A stretch of 64,000 bases of DNA from Streptomyces sp. CB02923 (GCF_001905005.1 NZ_LWKZ01000023.1:930001-994000), one strand, 5' to 3'; shown: positions 8,765-18,088, counted from the first letter of the stretch. Numbers and translations are program-made. Notes: generated by a model from the sequence alone, not told the origin.

Positions 8765-8794
8765 GATGCCGGTGTCCTCACTGTGTCGGTGTTC

Positions 8795-10402
8795 TCACTG
8801 GGTGCTGGACGCGTCGAGGCGCGGAGCCGTGGACGAGGTGAAGCCCTGGGGCGGCGGCGGAAGCAGGGCGCCTGCGGTGGCCGCCGCGTAGACGTAGGCG
8901 TCGGGACGCAGGGCGAGCGTGGCCGCGCCGTGCCGTCTCATCCACGGCAGCAGGACGCCGTCGCTGTCGACGAGGGTGCCTTCGGCCGGCCCGGAGCCGA
9001 GGGGTGTGATGGTCAGGGAGGAGACGCCGGATCGGCTCCAGACGAGCTGCGGGACGGCGGTGTTGGCGTGCAGCAGGGCCCATCGGCCGCCGAGCGCGTC
9101 GTCGAGCCGGACACGGGTGCCGTCGGGGCCGGTGACCCAGGGCTGGGGGATCTGGTGGCCGGTCGCCTTGGTGCGGGGACGGGCCTGGAGGCCGGCTTTG
9201 TAGCGGGCTACGGGGATCCAGTGCGAGTCCTGTGTCCGGTCGCCGAAGCCCGGTATGCGGTCCAGGGTGCGCAGGACGCCGTTGCGGACGCGGGCGACGG
9301 GCCGGCGGCGCTCGGTGATGATCCGGCCGACGAACACCGCCCGCCTGGTGACCTCCCTGACGTGCGGCTTGCGCTCGGCCTCGTAGCTGTCGAGGACGCT
9401 CTCGGGCAGGTGGCCGCTCAGCACGGCGTCGAGTTTCCAGCAGAGGTTGGCCACGTCGCGCACGCCGGCGGCCATACCCTGACCGATCCACGGCGGCATG
9501 GCGTGGGCGGCGTCGCCGGCGAGGAAGACCCGGCCCATCCGGAAGCGGGTGGCGAAGCGCACGTGGTGGCTGTAGACGGTGGCGCGCAGGATGTCGATGC
9601 TGTCGCGGGAGATGCCGTACCGGGCCACCAGCCGGTACACGGCCTCCTCGGTGGTCAGCTGCTTCTCGTCGTCACCGGGCAGAATCGGGAACTCCCACCG
9701 GTGGTGGCCCAGCGGGGTCGGGCAGTCCACGGCCGGTCGGGCCGGATCGCAGTGGAAGCGCAGCTTGTCGTGGTCCGGCCAGGGCTTGAGCATTTTCGTA
9801 TCGATCACCACCCAGCGGTCCTCGTACGTCGTGCCCTCGTAGCCGATGTTCAGCTGGGCACGGGTGAGGCTGGATCCGCCGTCGGCCGCGATCACGTACG
9901 AGGCGCGCAGCCGGTGGACGGAGTCGTCGGCGGTGCCGACGACCGTCAGCTCCACCCCGTCGGCGTCCTGGCGCAGGCGCAGGCACTCGTGGCGCAGAAG
10001 GATCTCCACGTTCGGGTAGCGGTCGACCCCGTCACGCAGGACCTGCTCCAGCGCCGGCTGGTAGATGAACATCTGCGGTGGGTGACCGTGCCCGCGTGGG
10101 GTGGGGCGCGCGCTGATGAACGTACGGCCGTCGGCGTCGACGAAGTCCACATCCCGCTCGGTCAGCATGTCCTGCTTGAGCCGCTCGGCCAGGCCGATGC
10201 GCTGCCAGATGCGGACGACCTCCTCGTCGGTGGAGATGGCCCTGGCACGCGCGAAGATCGCGTCGTCCCGCTCCAGGACGACGACCCGCAGCCCCATCGC
10301 TCCCAGCAGGTTCGCCGCGGTCACGCCCGTGGGCCCGTAACCGATCACCGCCACGTCGTAGACGCTGTCTTCGCTCTCCGACCCGGCCCTGGTCCCGGTC
10401 AT
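8795..10402 (-). CDS. mhpA: FAD-dependent aromatic hydroxylase (MhpA-like)
   Basis: A class A flavoprotein monooxygenase that would add an ortho hydroxyl to a phenolic acid using NAD(P)H and O2, making the catechol for the dioxygenase. 535 residues. The FAD motif GYGPTG is at about 21-26 with the ribose Glu in VVLERDD. A DG-type motif follows near 175 (AADGGSSLTRAQL) and the second FAD motif AGDAAHAMPP near 290. A thioredoxin-like C-terminal domain is present, as in MhpA and PHHY-type enzymes. First gene of the six-gene minus-strand operon; the TetR gene at 10540 is divergent. The substrate (3-hydroxyphenylpropionate or similar) is inferred from the whole cluster. Confidence 0.9.
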   Translation of the reverse strand: MTGTRAGSESEDSVYDVAVIGYGPTGVTAANLLGAMGLRVVVLERDDAIFARARAISTDEEVVRIWQRIGLAERLKQDMLTERDVDFVDADGRTFISARPTPRGHGHPPQMFIYQPALEQVLRDGVDRYPNVEILLRHECLRLRQDADGVELTVVGTADDSVHRLRASYVIAADGGSSLTRAQLNIGYEGTTYEDRWVVIDTKMLKPWPDHDKLRFHCDPARPAVDCPTPLGHHRWEFPILPGDDEKQLTTEEAVYRLVARYGISRDSIDILRATVYSHHVRFATRFRMGRVFLAGDAAHAMPPWIGQGMAAGVRDVANLCWKLDAVLSGHLPESVLDSYEAERKPHVREVTRRAVFVGRIITERRRPVARVRNGVLRTLDRIPGFGDRTQDSHWIPVARYKAGLQARPRTKATGHQIPQPWVTGPDGTRVRLDDALGGRWALLHANTAVPQLVWSRSGVSSLTITPLGSGPAEGTLVDSDGVLLPWMRRHGAATLALRPDAYVYAAATAGALLPPPPQGFTSSTAPRLDASSTQ

Positions 10403-10539
10403 CGGGCCACCTCACTGTCGATCATGCCGCACACCCTTCCTGTATTGGTCACTACAATTGGAACGAGCGCTACGGTAAGCTGGTCGCCGGAAGCGGTCAA
10501 GCGGCCGGCGCGGAACGCACCGACAGGAGGACATCTGCC
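10403..10539. promoter_or_regulatory. Divergent promoter region between catabolic operon and tetR
   Basis: 137 bases separate the hydroxylase start from the TetR start. An AT-rich core around 10441-10460 contains a weak dyad with TTG and CAA ends (10445-10457) and a TACAAT (10453-10458) that could serve as a -10 box towards the regulator. An AGGAGG ribosome site precedes 10540. This is the likely operator, but no dyad is good enough to define it. Confidence 0.4.
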
Positions 10540-11172
10540 ATGACGAAGCCGCAGACGACCCGGAAGAAGCGGGCGAACGGAGTGGAGTCGCGGCAGCGCA
10601 TCCTCGACGCCGCCGTGGAAATCTCCGGCGAGCGCGGGTACGAAGGCACCTCGATCGTGGCCGTCAGCGCCGCGTGCGGACTGCCTGCCAGCTCGATCTA
10701 CTGGCACTTCAAGGACAAGGACGACCTGATCGCCGCGGTCATCGAGCGCAGCTTCGACACCTGGCTGGCCGCGTTCGAACTGCCGGACGAGGAGTCCGGC
10801 ACCCCGCTGGAACGGGTCACCGCCGTGGCTGGGAACGTGGCGAAGTCACTGGTCGACGCCCCCGACTTCCTGCGCCTGGGGCTGATGCTCGCGCTGGAGC
10901 GGCGCCCGGCCGAGCCGCGCGGCCGCACGGTGTTCCTCCAGGTCCGCGACATCGCGCGCGCGAAGATCGCCGAGATGGCCGCATCGCTCGTTCCGGGCCT
11001 CGACGAGGAGTCCGTCCAGATCCTGACGACCTACGCCGTCGCCGGCGCCGACGGGCTGTTCGTCCAGCGGGAGATCAACGGGGACGCCGTCGACCTGGTG
11101 GCGATGTTCGAACTGCACGCCCAGCTGGTCTACGACGCGGCGACACGGATGGCGGCAAGGAGAAAGGCATGA
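10540..11172 (+). CDS. TetR family regulator, probable repressor of the meta-cleavage operon
   Basis: 210 residues with an N-terminal TetR helix-turn-helix: SRQRILDAAVEISGERGYEG, then AVSAACGLPASSIYWHFK and DKDDLIAAVIE. A variable ligand domain follows. AGGAGG sits nine bases before the ATG. It lies head to head with the hydroxylase gene, the arrangement in which TetR proteins repress the neighbouring operon until a pathway intermediate binds. The better-known mhp and hpp clusters use IclR or other families, so this is a different regulator on a similar pathway. The effector is unknown. Confidence 0.85.
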   Translation: MTKPQTTRKKRANGVESRQRILDAAVEISGERGYEGTSIVAVSAACGLPASSIYWHFKDKDDLIAAVIERSFDTWLAAFELPDEESGTPLERVTAVAGNVAKSLVDAPDFLRLGLMLALERRPAEPRGRTVFLQVRDIARAKIAEMAASLVPGLDEESVQILTTYAVAGADGLFVQREINGDAVDLVAMFELHAQLVYDAATRMAARRKA

Positions 11173-11382
11173 GCCCGGCAACCGCCGGGTCGTAGGGCTG
11201 GTGACCGGTGTGCGGCTCCTGGCCCCCCATGGAGTACGCCCCCGACCTCGCGGCGCTCCCTTGATCGGAACCGGTCAGAGTGCGGAGGCGCGTCACGGAG
11301 CCCTCGGCGGCCGATGGCGCGACTTCCCCGCCGCACTCCGTGGAACAGCCGCACTTCCGCAGACCACAGGAAAGGCCGCTTC

Positions 11383-12432
11383 ATGTCCCCTTCCGCACAG
11401 CGCATCGACGTGCATCAGCACATAGTGCCCGCCTTCTACCGCGACGAGCTCGCCAAGACCGGCATCGCCGACGCCGGCGGACGCTCCCTCCCCGACTGGA
11501 GCGCCGAGTCCGCCCTGCGGCTGATGGACCTGCTCGGCACCACCACGTCGATCGTCTCCGTGTCGACGCCCGGCACCAACTTCCTCACCGAACCCGCCGA
11601 CGCCGCCGACCTGGCCCGACGCCTCAACGACCACTGCGCGGCCCTGGCCACCCACCACGCCGGCCGCTTCGGCTTCTTCGCCACGCTGCCGATGCCCGAC
11701 TCCGACACCTCGGCCGCCGAGGCCGCTCGCGCACTGGACGACCTGCGCGCCGACGGCGTCACCCTGCTCGCCAACAACCGGGGTACCTACCTCGGCGCGG
11801 GCGGCCAGGACGCGCTGTGGCAGACGCTGAACGACCGCGGCGCGGTGGTCTTCGTACACCCGGCCGAACTGCCCGCTCCTCCGGTCGACGGCATTCCCGC
11901 CTTCGCCGCCGACTTCCTTCTGGACACCACCCGCGCCGCCTACCTCCTGGTCCGCAACGGCGTCCCGCGCCGCTACCCGAACGTCCGGTTCATCCTCAGC
12001 CACGCCGGCGGCTTCGTTCCCTACTCCTCACACCGCATGGCCCTCACCATCGCCAACGACACCGCACGCAGCCCGCTCGACGTACTGGACGACTTCCGCT
12101 CCTTCTACTTCGACACCGCGCTGTCCTCCAGCCCCGCCGCCCTGCCGACCCTGCTCGCCTTCGCCCGCCCCGGACACGTGCTCTTCGGCAGCGACTGGCC
12201 CTTCGCCCCCACCCCAGCCGGGCAGTACTTCGCGAGCGGTCTCGACGACAACCTCGCCCGGGACGTCCTCAACGCCGTCAACCGCGCCAACGCCGAAGCG
12301 CTCTTCCCTCGTCTGGCCGCCACTTCCCCGACACCGCCACCAGTCCCGCCGAGCCCCGTGCGCCTGCGGCGGGCGGCGCAGCGCACCGCCGCGCGCCTGG
12401 TATTCAAGCTCGTCCAGCCCAGCACCGAATGA
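11383..12432 (+). CDS. Amidohydrolase-2 family enzyme (ACMSD-like decarboxylase or hydrolase)
   Basis: A TIM-barrel metal enzyme of 349 residues from the ATG at 11383. The metal site is visible as IDVHQHIVP at the N-terminus, VFVHPAE in the middle, ILSHAGG near residue 205, and FGSDWPFAP with the late Asp. Members decarboxylate aromatic or enol acids (ACMSD, gamma-resorcylate) or open lactones. Its stop overlaps the MFS start by ATGA, and both lie downstream of the TetR gene, so it may feed a substrate into the meta-cleavage operon. The exact reaction is not deducible. The 210 bases between the TetR gene and this start show no gene. Confidence 0.8.
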   Translation: MSPSAQRIDVHQHIVPAFYRDELAKTGIADAGGRSLPDWSAESALRLMDLLGTTTSIVSVSTPGTNFLTEPADAADLARRLNDHCAALATHHAGRFGFFATLPMPDSDTSAAEAARALDDLRADGVTLLANNRGTYLGAGGQDALWQTLNDRGAVVFVHPAELPAPPVDGIPAFAADFLLDTTRAAYLLVRNGVPRRYPNVRFILSHAGGFVPYSSHRMALTIANDTARSPLDVLDDFRSFYFDTALSSSPAALPTLLAFARPGHVLFGSDWPFAPTPAGQYFASGLDDNLARDVLNAVNRANAEALFPRLAATSPTPPPVPPSPVRLRRAAQRTAARLVFKLVQPSTE

Positions 12433-14006
12433 AACGGTTCCCCATGTCCACCAGCCCCCACCGCGAGTCCGACGATCGGACCGAGGACCGGCGGCAGGAC
12501 GCCGCCGCGACCGGCCGGGCCGGCCACAACGGCGTGCTCTTCGCCATGTGCCTGTCCCTGATCCTCGTGGTCGCCTCCGTCTCCGCGCTCAACCTCGCAC
12601 TGCCCGACCTCGCCATCGATCTGTCCGCGACCAACAGCGCCCTGACCTGGATCGCCGACGGATACACCGTCGCCCTGGCCGCTCTCGTCCTGCCCCTCGG
12701 CGCCATCGGCGACCGCATCGGACGCCGTAACGTCCTCATCGCGGGCACCATCGTCTTCGGCGCCGCCTCCCTGGCCGCGTCCTTCACCGACTCGACCACC
12801 GCGCTCATCGCCTGGCGAGCCGTCATGGGCCTGGGAGCCGCGATGATCATGCCGGGCACCCTGTCCACGATCACCGCCGCCTTCCCTCCCGAGCAGCGGG
12901 CCAAGGGCGTGGCCACCTGGTCCGGATTCGCCGCCGCCGGAGCCATCATCGGCATGCTCGCCGCGGGGGCCCTGCTGGAGTGGTTCTCCTGGCGGTCGAT
13001 CTTCATCACCAGCGCCGCGGCCGCACTCGTGGCCGCCGTCACCGCCCTGCTCCTGGCGCCGGACACCAAGGACGAGCACCCCTCCCCGCCCGATGTGTCC
13101 GGGGCCGTCTCCACGGCCGTCGGTATCGGCGCCCTGGTCTTCGCCATCATCGAAGGCAACGAGCGGGGCTGGACGGAGCCCGTCGTGATCGCCGCCCTCA
13201 TAGTCACCGTACTGGCCTTCACCGCGTACGCCTGGCTCGGCCTGCGGCGTGAGCACCCCCTGCTCGACCCCGCCCTGTTCGGCATCCAAGGCTTCCGGGC
13301 CGGCGCGGTCACCGTCCTCGTGCAGTTCATGGCCGTCTTCGGGTTCTTCTTCGTCGGCCTGCAGTACCTGCAACTCATCCTCGGCTACAGCCCGCTCAAG
13401 GCCGCCGCCGCCCTCGTCCCCGTCGCCGTCGTCGTCCTGCCCACCTCCCAGGCCACCCCCCACCTGGTGCGACGGATCGGGATGAAGGCCACCATGACCG
13501 CCGGCCTGCTCCTGCTGAGCGCCGGCCTGTTCGTCATCTCCCAGCTCGACGTCGACTCCGGCTACCTGCCCTTCCTCGGCGGACTCGTCCTGGCGGGCTT
13601 CGGCATCGGTCTGTCCGGAGCCGTGGGCACCTCCGCCATCACCGGCTCACTCGGCCGCGGCCAGCAGGGAGTCGCCTCCGCCATGAACGACACCACCCGC
13701 GAGGTCGGCTCGGCCGTCGGCATCGCCGTCATGGGCTCGATCTACGGCAGCCACTACCGATCGAACCTGCCCGCCTCCCTCGACCGGCTCCCCGCCGAAG
13801 CCGCCGAGGCCGCACGCGGCTCCGCCGCAGCGGGCCTGCACGTCGCCGACCAGCTCGGCGCGAGGGGCGCGGCCCTGGGGAACGGCGTCAAGTCCGCCTT
13901 CATGGACGGCCTGTCCGCCTCGCTCGTCGCCGTCGGCGTCATCGTGCTCGCCGCAGCCGTCGGATGCCTGCTCCGGGCACCGAAGGTGCCACCGACATCG
14001 GACTGA
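12429..14006 (+). CDS. MFS transporter, 14-TM drug:H+ antiporter-2 type
   Basis: 525 residues from the ATG overlapping the amidohydrolase stop. An ATG at 12444 is the alternative start. Fourteen hydrophobic segments are visible. The loop 2-3 signature is GAIGDRIGRRNVL and the motif C-like stretch is MGLGAAMIMPG. The EmrB/QacA type is best known for drug efflux, but in Streptomyces many members export or import small aromatics. Co-transcription with the amidohydrolase and proximity to the catabolic operon suggest it moves the pathway substrate or a toxic intermediate. Direction of transport is not shown by sequence. Confidence 0.88.
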   Translation: MKRFPMSTSPHRESDDRTEDRRQDAAATGRAGHNGVLFAMCLSLILVVASVSALNLALPDLAIDLSATNSALTWIADGYTVALAALVLPLGAIGDRIGRRNVLIAGTIVFGAASLAASFTDSTTALIAWRAVMGLGAAMIMPGTLSTITAAFPPEQRAKGVATWSGFAAAGAIIGMLAAGALLEWFSWRSIFITSAAAALVAAVTALLLAPDTKDEHPSPPDVSGAVSTAVGIGALVFAIIEGNERGWTEPVVIAALIVTVLAFTAYAWLGLRREHPLLDPALFGIQGFRAGAVTVLVQFMAVFGFFFVGLQYLQLILGYSPLKAAAALVPVAVVVLPTSQATPHLVRRIGMKATMTAGLLLLSAGLFVISQLDVDSGYLPFLGGLVLAGFGIGLSGAVGTSAITGSLGRGQQGVASAMNDTTREVGSAVGIAVMGSIYGSHYRSNLPASLDRLPAEAAEAARGSAAAGLHVADQLGARGAALGNGVKSAFMDGLSASLVAVGVIVLAAAVGCLLRAPKVPPTSD

Positions 14007-14490
14007 ATTGCCAGCGGCCGGATGCCCTCTGGCCGCGCAGGGACCTCGGCGGGGCTGTGATCTCCGCAGAGACAATTCTCTTTTCCCGCCTATAGCGCTC
14101 TTGTGGAAGGCGACGGCACCATCAGCTTCGCTGACACGCCAGCCTCGACCATGGTTCGGCTTCCTCCTGCCGGACCTGTCCATCGAGTGAGTTGTCGCGC
14201 GGCGGACGGCTGACCTCGCTGTCTATCAACAGCAGTTCGCCGGGGGCAGACGGGGAAAATTCACGAAAGACTGGCCAGCGGGCGAGGGGCATGTCAACGT
14301 AGACGACCTTGCAGGAAACCCCAGGTCAGAGAGGTGATTGCTCGTGACTGTGGCATCCGCTGGCCCCGGATTGTCCACCACCGCCGAAGCCCTGAGGCTG
14401 CGCGAGTGGCAGCTCGGCCCCGGCCGGCCCACGCTCGTCATGGACCAGTTCTCCGCCGAGGACTTCAGCCTGATCGTGGATGACCGGTCG
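14007..14490. other. Gene-poor stretch with an unassigned short frame
   Basis: No complete gene. A plus-strand frame beginning near 14344 (GTG) reads like protein for about 48 residues (STTAEALRLREW, then LVMDQFSAEDFSLIVDD). It runs straight into the antisense of the transposase fragment at about 14490, so it looks like the 5' end of a gene cut by an insertion. I do not recognise its family. Confidence 0.35.
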
Positions 14491-14662
14491 GCCAAGCGCC
14501 GAACCGTGTCGGCATCTCCCGCCACTGGCCGCCGGTCTTGAACCGCCAAATCACGCTTTCGAACTGCTGCCGCAGCCGTTCGGGGTAGGGGCCGTACTCG
14601 CCGATCGGCAGGTACGGCTCGATGAACTCCCATTCGACGTCCTTCAGTTGTACTTGAGTCAC
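14491..14662 (-). mobile_element. IS5-type transposase N-terminal fragment
   Basis: A GTG at 14662 opens a 57-residue run, EWEFIEPYLPIGEYGPYPER then SVIWRFKTGGQWREMP and FGAW. This is the DUF4096-like N-terminus of IS5-family transposases common in Streptomyces. Homology ends abruptly at about 14491, and the DDE catalytic part is absent. No inverted terminal repeats are visible. A C-terminal fragment of the same kind of transposase lies in the opposite orientation at 16541. Confidence 0.8.
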
Positions 14663-14809
14663 GCAAGAAGATCTACCGGTTCGGGCCCGCCGCGAGGGCG
14701 AATCCCGCAGATTGATCACGATCCGATCTGCGCCCTGGAGCTGCCCGAATACTGCGACGACTACGTGATGTCCTTGTCGCCTGGAGTGGCTGATCCGGCA
14801 CGGCCGGAT

Positions 14810-15508
14810 TCAGGACCAGGCGATCTCGCCGTGGCGGGAGACGAAGCGTCCGGTGCCGGCACTGGACGCCTCGGTTGCGAGGGCGACGATCGCGTCCGTG
14901 CCCTCGGTGACGGTTTGGGGGCCGCTGTGACCGTTGAGGTCGGTCGCGGTGTAGCCGGGGTCGGCGGCGTTGACGCGGATGCCTTTGAGTCCCTTGGCGT
15001 ACTGCGTGGTCAACATCGTCAGTGCCGCCTTCGAGGAGGTGTACAGCGGCGCGACGACGTGCGACTCGGGCCGGCTGGGATCGTGGGTGAGGGCGAGGGA
15101 GCCCATACCGCTGCTGACGTTGACGATCACAGGGTCGTCCGAGCGGCGCAGCAACGGCAAGAACGCAGTCGTGGTGCGGACGACCCCGATGACGTTGACG
15201 TCGAGGACGGCGCGGGCGTCGGCGGCGGTGAGGTCGCTGGGATCGCCGACGGGGCCGTGCACACCAGCATTGTTGATCAGGACGTCGATCCTGCCCTCGT
15301 GTTCGGCGACATCCGCGGCCGCGGCGGCCACGGACGCATCGTCGGTCACGTCGATGGGGACGTAGCGTGCGCCGAGCGCAGCGGCAGCCTCCTCGCCCTG
15401 CTCGCGGTTGCGGGCTCCGACGAGCACAGCGTGGCCACACTCGATCAGGCGGCGGGCGGTCTCGCGGCCGAGACCCTTGTTGGCTCCGGTGATGAAGGTG
15501 ATGGTCAT
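14810..15508 (-). CDS. Short-chain dehydrogenase/reductase
   Basis: A classical SDR of 232 residues that would oxidise or reduce a carbonyl/alcohol with NAD(P). The cofactor loop TGANKGLG is at residues 8-15. NNAGVHG, the catalytic Ser in VNVSSGMGS, the YTSSK Tyr-Lys pair and the DPGYTATDLN loop are all intact. The ATG at 15508 is preferred over a GTG/ATG run back to 15595 because the conserved first strand starts there. It is divergent from an XRE-type regulator 115 bases away, an arrangement that often marks regulator and target. Substrate unknown. Confidence 0.9.
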   Translation of the reverse strand: MTITFITGANKGLGRETARRLIECGHAVLVGARNREQGEEAAAALGARYVPIDVTDDASVAAAAADVAEHEGRIDVLINNAGVHGPVGDPSDLTAADARAVLDVNVIGVVRTTTAFLPLLRRSDDPVIVNVSSGMGSLALTHDPSRPESHVVAPLYTSSKAALTMLTTQYAKGLKGIRVNAADPGYTATDLNGHSGPQTVTEGTDAIVALATEASSAGTGRFVSRHGEIAWS

Positions 15509-15622
15509 GCGTTCGATCCTGATCCCGACGAAGGAGTCGGACCAGGGACGCTTCGACGGTAGGAAGACAAGTACCACCCTCGCGTGCCCATGCACGTCCG
15601 GGGATGCAGGAGGATGGAGGCC

Positions 15623-16489
15623 ATGTCGACGACACCCGGTACCGGACTGAGCGTGATGATCCGCACGTGGCGGGATCGGCTGCCTCCGTCGGCCGCCGGG
15701 CTGCCGGTGGTCCGCGGGCGCCGGGCGGCCGGGCTGCGGCGCGAGGAATTGGCTGACCTGGCCAGAGTATCGGTCGACTACATCGTGCGCCTGGAACAGG
15801 GGCGGGCCACGACACCCTCAGCGGCGGTGGTGGCGTCCCTGGCGCGCGCCCTGCAACTGTCCATCGCCGAGCGGGACCACCTGTACCGGCTGGCCCAGCT
15901 CGTACCGCCGGTGGACGGCGCGATCTCTGACCATCTCCCGCCCGGCGTCCAGCGGGTGCTCGCCCGCCTCGGGGACGTGGCAGTCGCCGTGTTCGCGGCG
16001 GACTGGCAACTGGTGTGGTGGAATCGTGGGTGGGCCGCGCTGCTGGGTGACCCCTCCGCCTCGCCGCCACGGCTGCGCAACTTCGCCCGCGACAGGTTCC
16101 CGGTGCACGCCGGCCCCGCCCACCTCGCGCTGTGGCCGGTGACCGAGGCGGACCGCGACGCCACCGACGCCGCCGTCGTCTCCGACCTGCGACGCGCCAC
16201 CGGCCGCTTCCCCCAGGACAGCCGCCTGGCCGCGCTGATCCGCGATCTGAACGCGGGCAACAGAAGGTTCGCCGAGCTATGGGCGACCGGAGAGGTGGCC
16301 GCGCACCGCGAGGACCACAAGACCATCGACCACCCGTCGGTGGGCATGGTCACGGTGGACTGCGACGTCCTGACTGACGGCGACTCCGAGCTCAAGATCG
16401 TCATCATGACCGCCGTGCCCGGCAGTGAGGACGAGACCAAGCTCCGGCTCACCGCCATCGCCGGCCCACCGGCCACGACGCACAACTGA
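15623..16489 (+). CDS. XRE-type regulator with MmyB-like ligand domain
   Basis: 288 residues from the ATG at 15623, with AGGAGG nine bases upstream (15608-15613). An ATG at 15614 abuts that site and is less likely. The N-terminal helix-turn-helix is LRREELADLARVSVDYIVRL, and the C-terminal two thirds match the MmyB-like fatty-acid/heme-binding PAS-type fold (AVFAADWQLVWWNRGWAALL, then NFARDRFPV). In Streptomyces these regulators typically sit divergent to an SDR that they control, as here. Confidence 0.88.
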   Translation: MSTTPGTGLSVMIRTWRDRLPPSAAGLPVVRGRRAAGLRREELADLARVSVDYIVRLEQGRATTPSAAVVASLARALQLSIAERDHLYRLAQLVPPVDGAISDHLPPGVQRVLARLGDVAVAVFAADWQLVWWNRGWAALLGDPSASPPRLRNFARDRFPVHAGPAHLALWPVTEADRDATDAAVVSDLRRATGRFPQDSRLAALIRDLNAGNRRFAELWATGEVAAHREDHKTIDHPSVGMVTVDCDVLTDGDSELKIVIMTAVPGSEDETKLRLTAIAGPPATTHN

Positions 16490-16540
16490 TCCGACCCAAG
16501 CGTCGATCGACTGGTTGCATGTGCGCGGCGAGCGCCGAAC

Positions 16541-16730
16541 CACGATGCTGACCTCTACCAGGAGAGGAACACCGTCGAGGGCCTGATCGATAAACTCAGG
16601 GCGTGGCGAGGCATCACCATCCGATAGGACCCCAGACAGCTGCCTCGCCATACACCTGCGCGCCTGGATGATCTGGATCAAAGACCCTCACCCGGACCAC
16701 TCATTGATCACAACTCAATACGCGCCCTAA
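16541..16730 (+). mobile_element. IS5-type transposase C-terminal remnant
   Basis: LYQERNTVEGLIDKLRAWRG followed by ITIR is the C-terminal helix of IS5-family transposases (usual form ERNTVERCINKLKQWR). A stop interrupts it at 16626. The expected continuation is found in a neighbouring frame (RTPDSCLAIHLRAWMIWIK) to TAA 16728-16730. It is therefore truncated and frameshifted. It is inverted relative to the N-terminal piece at 14491 and brackets the SDR/XRE pair with it. Confidence 0.75.
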
Positions 16731-17890
16731 CTCCCTGGTCCAGCGCAGTGACCTTGGAAGCCCCGCATAGCCGTTCTTGCAGTTGCTGAGCGTGTGGCCG
16801 GTTTCCGGTGGCCGCTGGGCTGGGACAGGGCAGGGCGGCACCGACGCGGCGTCAGCAGTGTTCGTCGGTGCTCGTCGGCCCCGGGCAGCGGGATGGGAGG
16901 CTGCGCTGCGTCTGCTGCGCTGGACATCGTCCGGCGGACCGCGCAGGCCGACCTATGGGTGGCGGTGGTGGCCGAGGTGTCGGGCCGCCCGGCACTACGG
17001 AGCCCTGGCCGCCGACGACCGCCTTTCCCGTCGCGACAAGTCCCCAACCCGCGGATGAACTGCTCGTTCGGGCCCGTCGTGGTGCCGCCGCCCGGAGCTG
17101 GCTGGGAATGAGCAGCCCACGCCCGCAGCTGCGCGGCGGACGTGGGCAAGTCCCGTTGGTGGGCGACAGCCAGGTAATGCGAAGTGGCAACGGGCGATCC
17201 GCGACCTTCGTTTGCTGCGGCTTCTCCGTCACGCATTCGCCCACGGCAGACGATAAAGACTTCGAAAAGAGTGGAACCCTGTCCGGGGCTATGTCAACGT
17301 ATGACACCCCTGGCCCGCAATGCTGTTAAGCGGATCGCTGGGTAACCGATGAGGAGTTCTTCTGCCTCTGCGTACTTTCCGATCTGCTCGGGCAACCGCC
17401 TCAGTCTCTTTGTGTTCGCTCAGACGCAACCGGACTGCGGTGGTCTTTCGTGCGCTACCCGTCTGGGCGTCTGCTGTTGGTCTCGTCGGAGGCGTCTTTG
17501 TGCAGCGCGGTCCGTCCAGTCGTTGGTCGCGAGGCTTGAACGCTCCTGCGAGGCAGGTCGACTGGTCGGGGAGCAGGTGGACTCGGGCACGGGAGCAGCT
17601 AACGGCTGTCACCGCTGGTGGCAGGTAGGCGTCGCCGAGGACGGAACGGGCGGAACATAGCCGACGACCACCGGTTAGCCAAACCGGGGATCCTTCACAT
17701 CATTGAAGTCCGTATCGCTGTACTTGGCGGTGGAGCGTGCGGATGCGGCTACCGATGCTGCGTTGCAGCGCCAGTCGCGATACGTCTCGCCGGACGCCCG
17801 GTGGGACATGTCGGCTTACGCGCAATTGTTTGGCTCGCCATGCATCGCGCCGGCGCCTCATCGATGTATCTCAGAACGAAGGAAGTATTC
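16731..17890. other. 1.1-kb stretch without a supported gene
   Basis: Several open frames exist on both strands, but none shows a recognisable family, a convincing start or consistent coding bias. It separates the transposase remnant from the excisionase gene and may be the decayed body of an integrative element. No tRNA-like attachment site was seen. Confidence 0.45.
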
Positions 17891-18088
17891 GTGGCTCGCC
17901 CCCCTGCGTTCAAACTCGCCGAGGTTCTGGCGGAAATCCGCATGAGCCCGTCGGCGTTCTACCGCCTGCGTGCGCGCGGGCAGGCGCCCCACATGATCAA
18001 GCTGCCGAATGGGGAACTTCGGTGTCGTCGCGCCGATCTGGATACCTGGTGGGCGGCGTGCGAAAGGGATTCTGACGCTTGGCGATGA
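17891..18088 (+). CDS. Excisionase-like helix-turn-helix protein
   Basis: A 65-residue AlpA/Xis-type winged helix (KLAEVLAEIRMSPSAFYRLR, then GELRCRRADLDTWWAAC). Such proteins direct integrase towards excision of actinobacterial integrative elements. The GTG at 17891 follows GGAAG by five bases. The frame is open further upstream, but the earlier ATG at 17863 lacks a ribosome site. It overlaps the integrase ATG by ATGA, the usual xis-int layout. Because the integrase is broken, the protein is probably an orphan. Confidence 0.75.
   Translation: MARPPAFKLAEVLAEIRMSPSAFYRLRARGQAPHMIKLPNGELRCRRADLDTWWAACERDSDAWR

Noticed and set aside
16727..17236. 169-codon minus-strand gene
   Set aside because: Low-complexity, no family, no start signal; the region appears decayed.
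17300..17640. tRNA or attachment site for the integrase remnant
   Set aside because: No cloverleaf could be folded and no direct repeat of adequate length was seen on either side.
17618..17890. N-terminal extension of the excisionase
   Set aside because: The extra 91 residues are not protein-like, and the GTG at 17891 has its own ribosome site.
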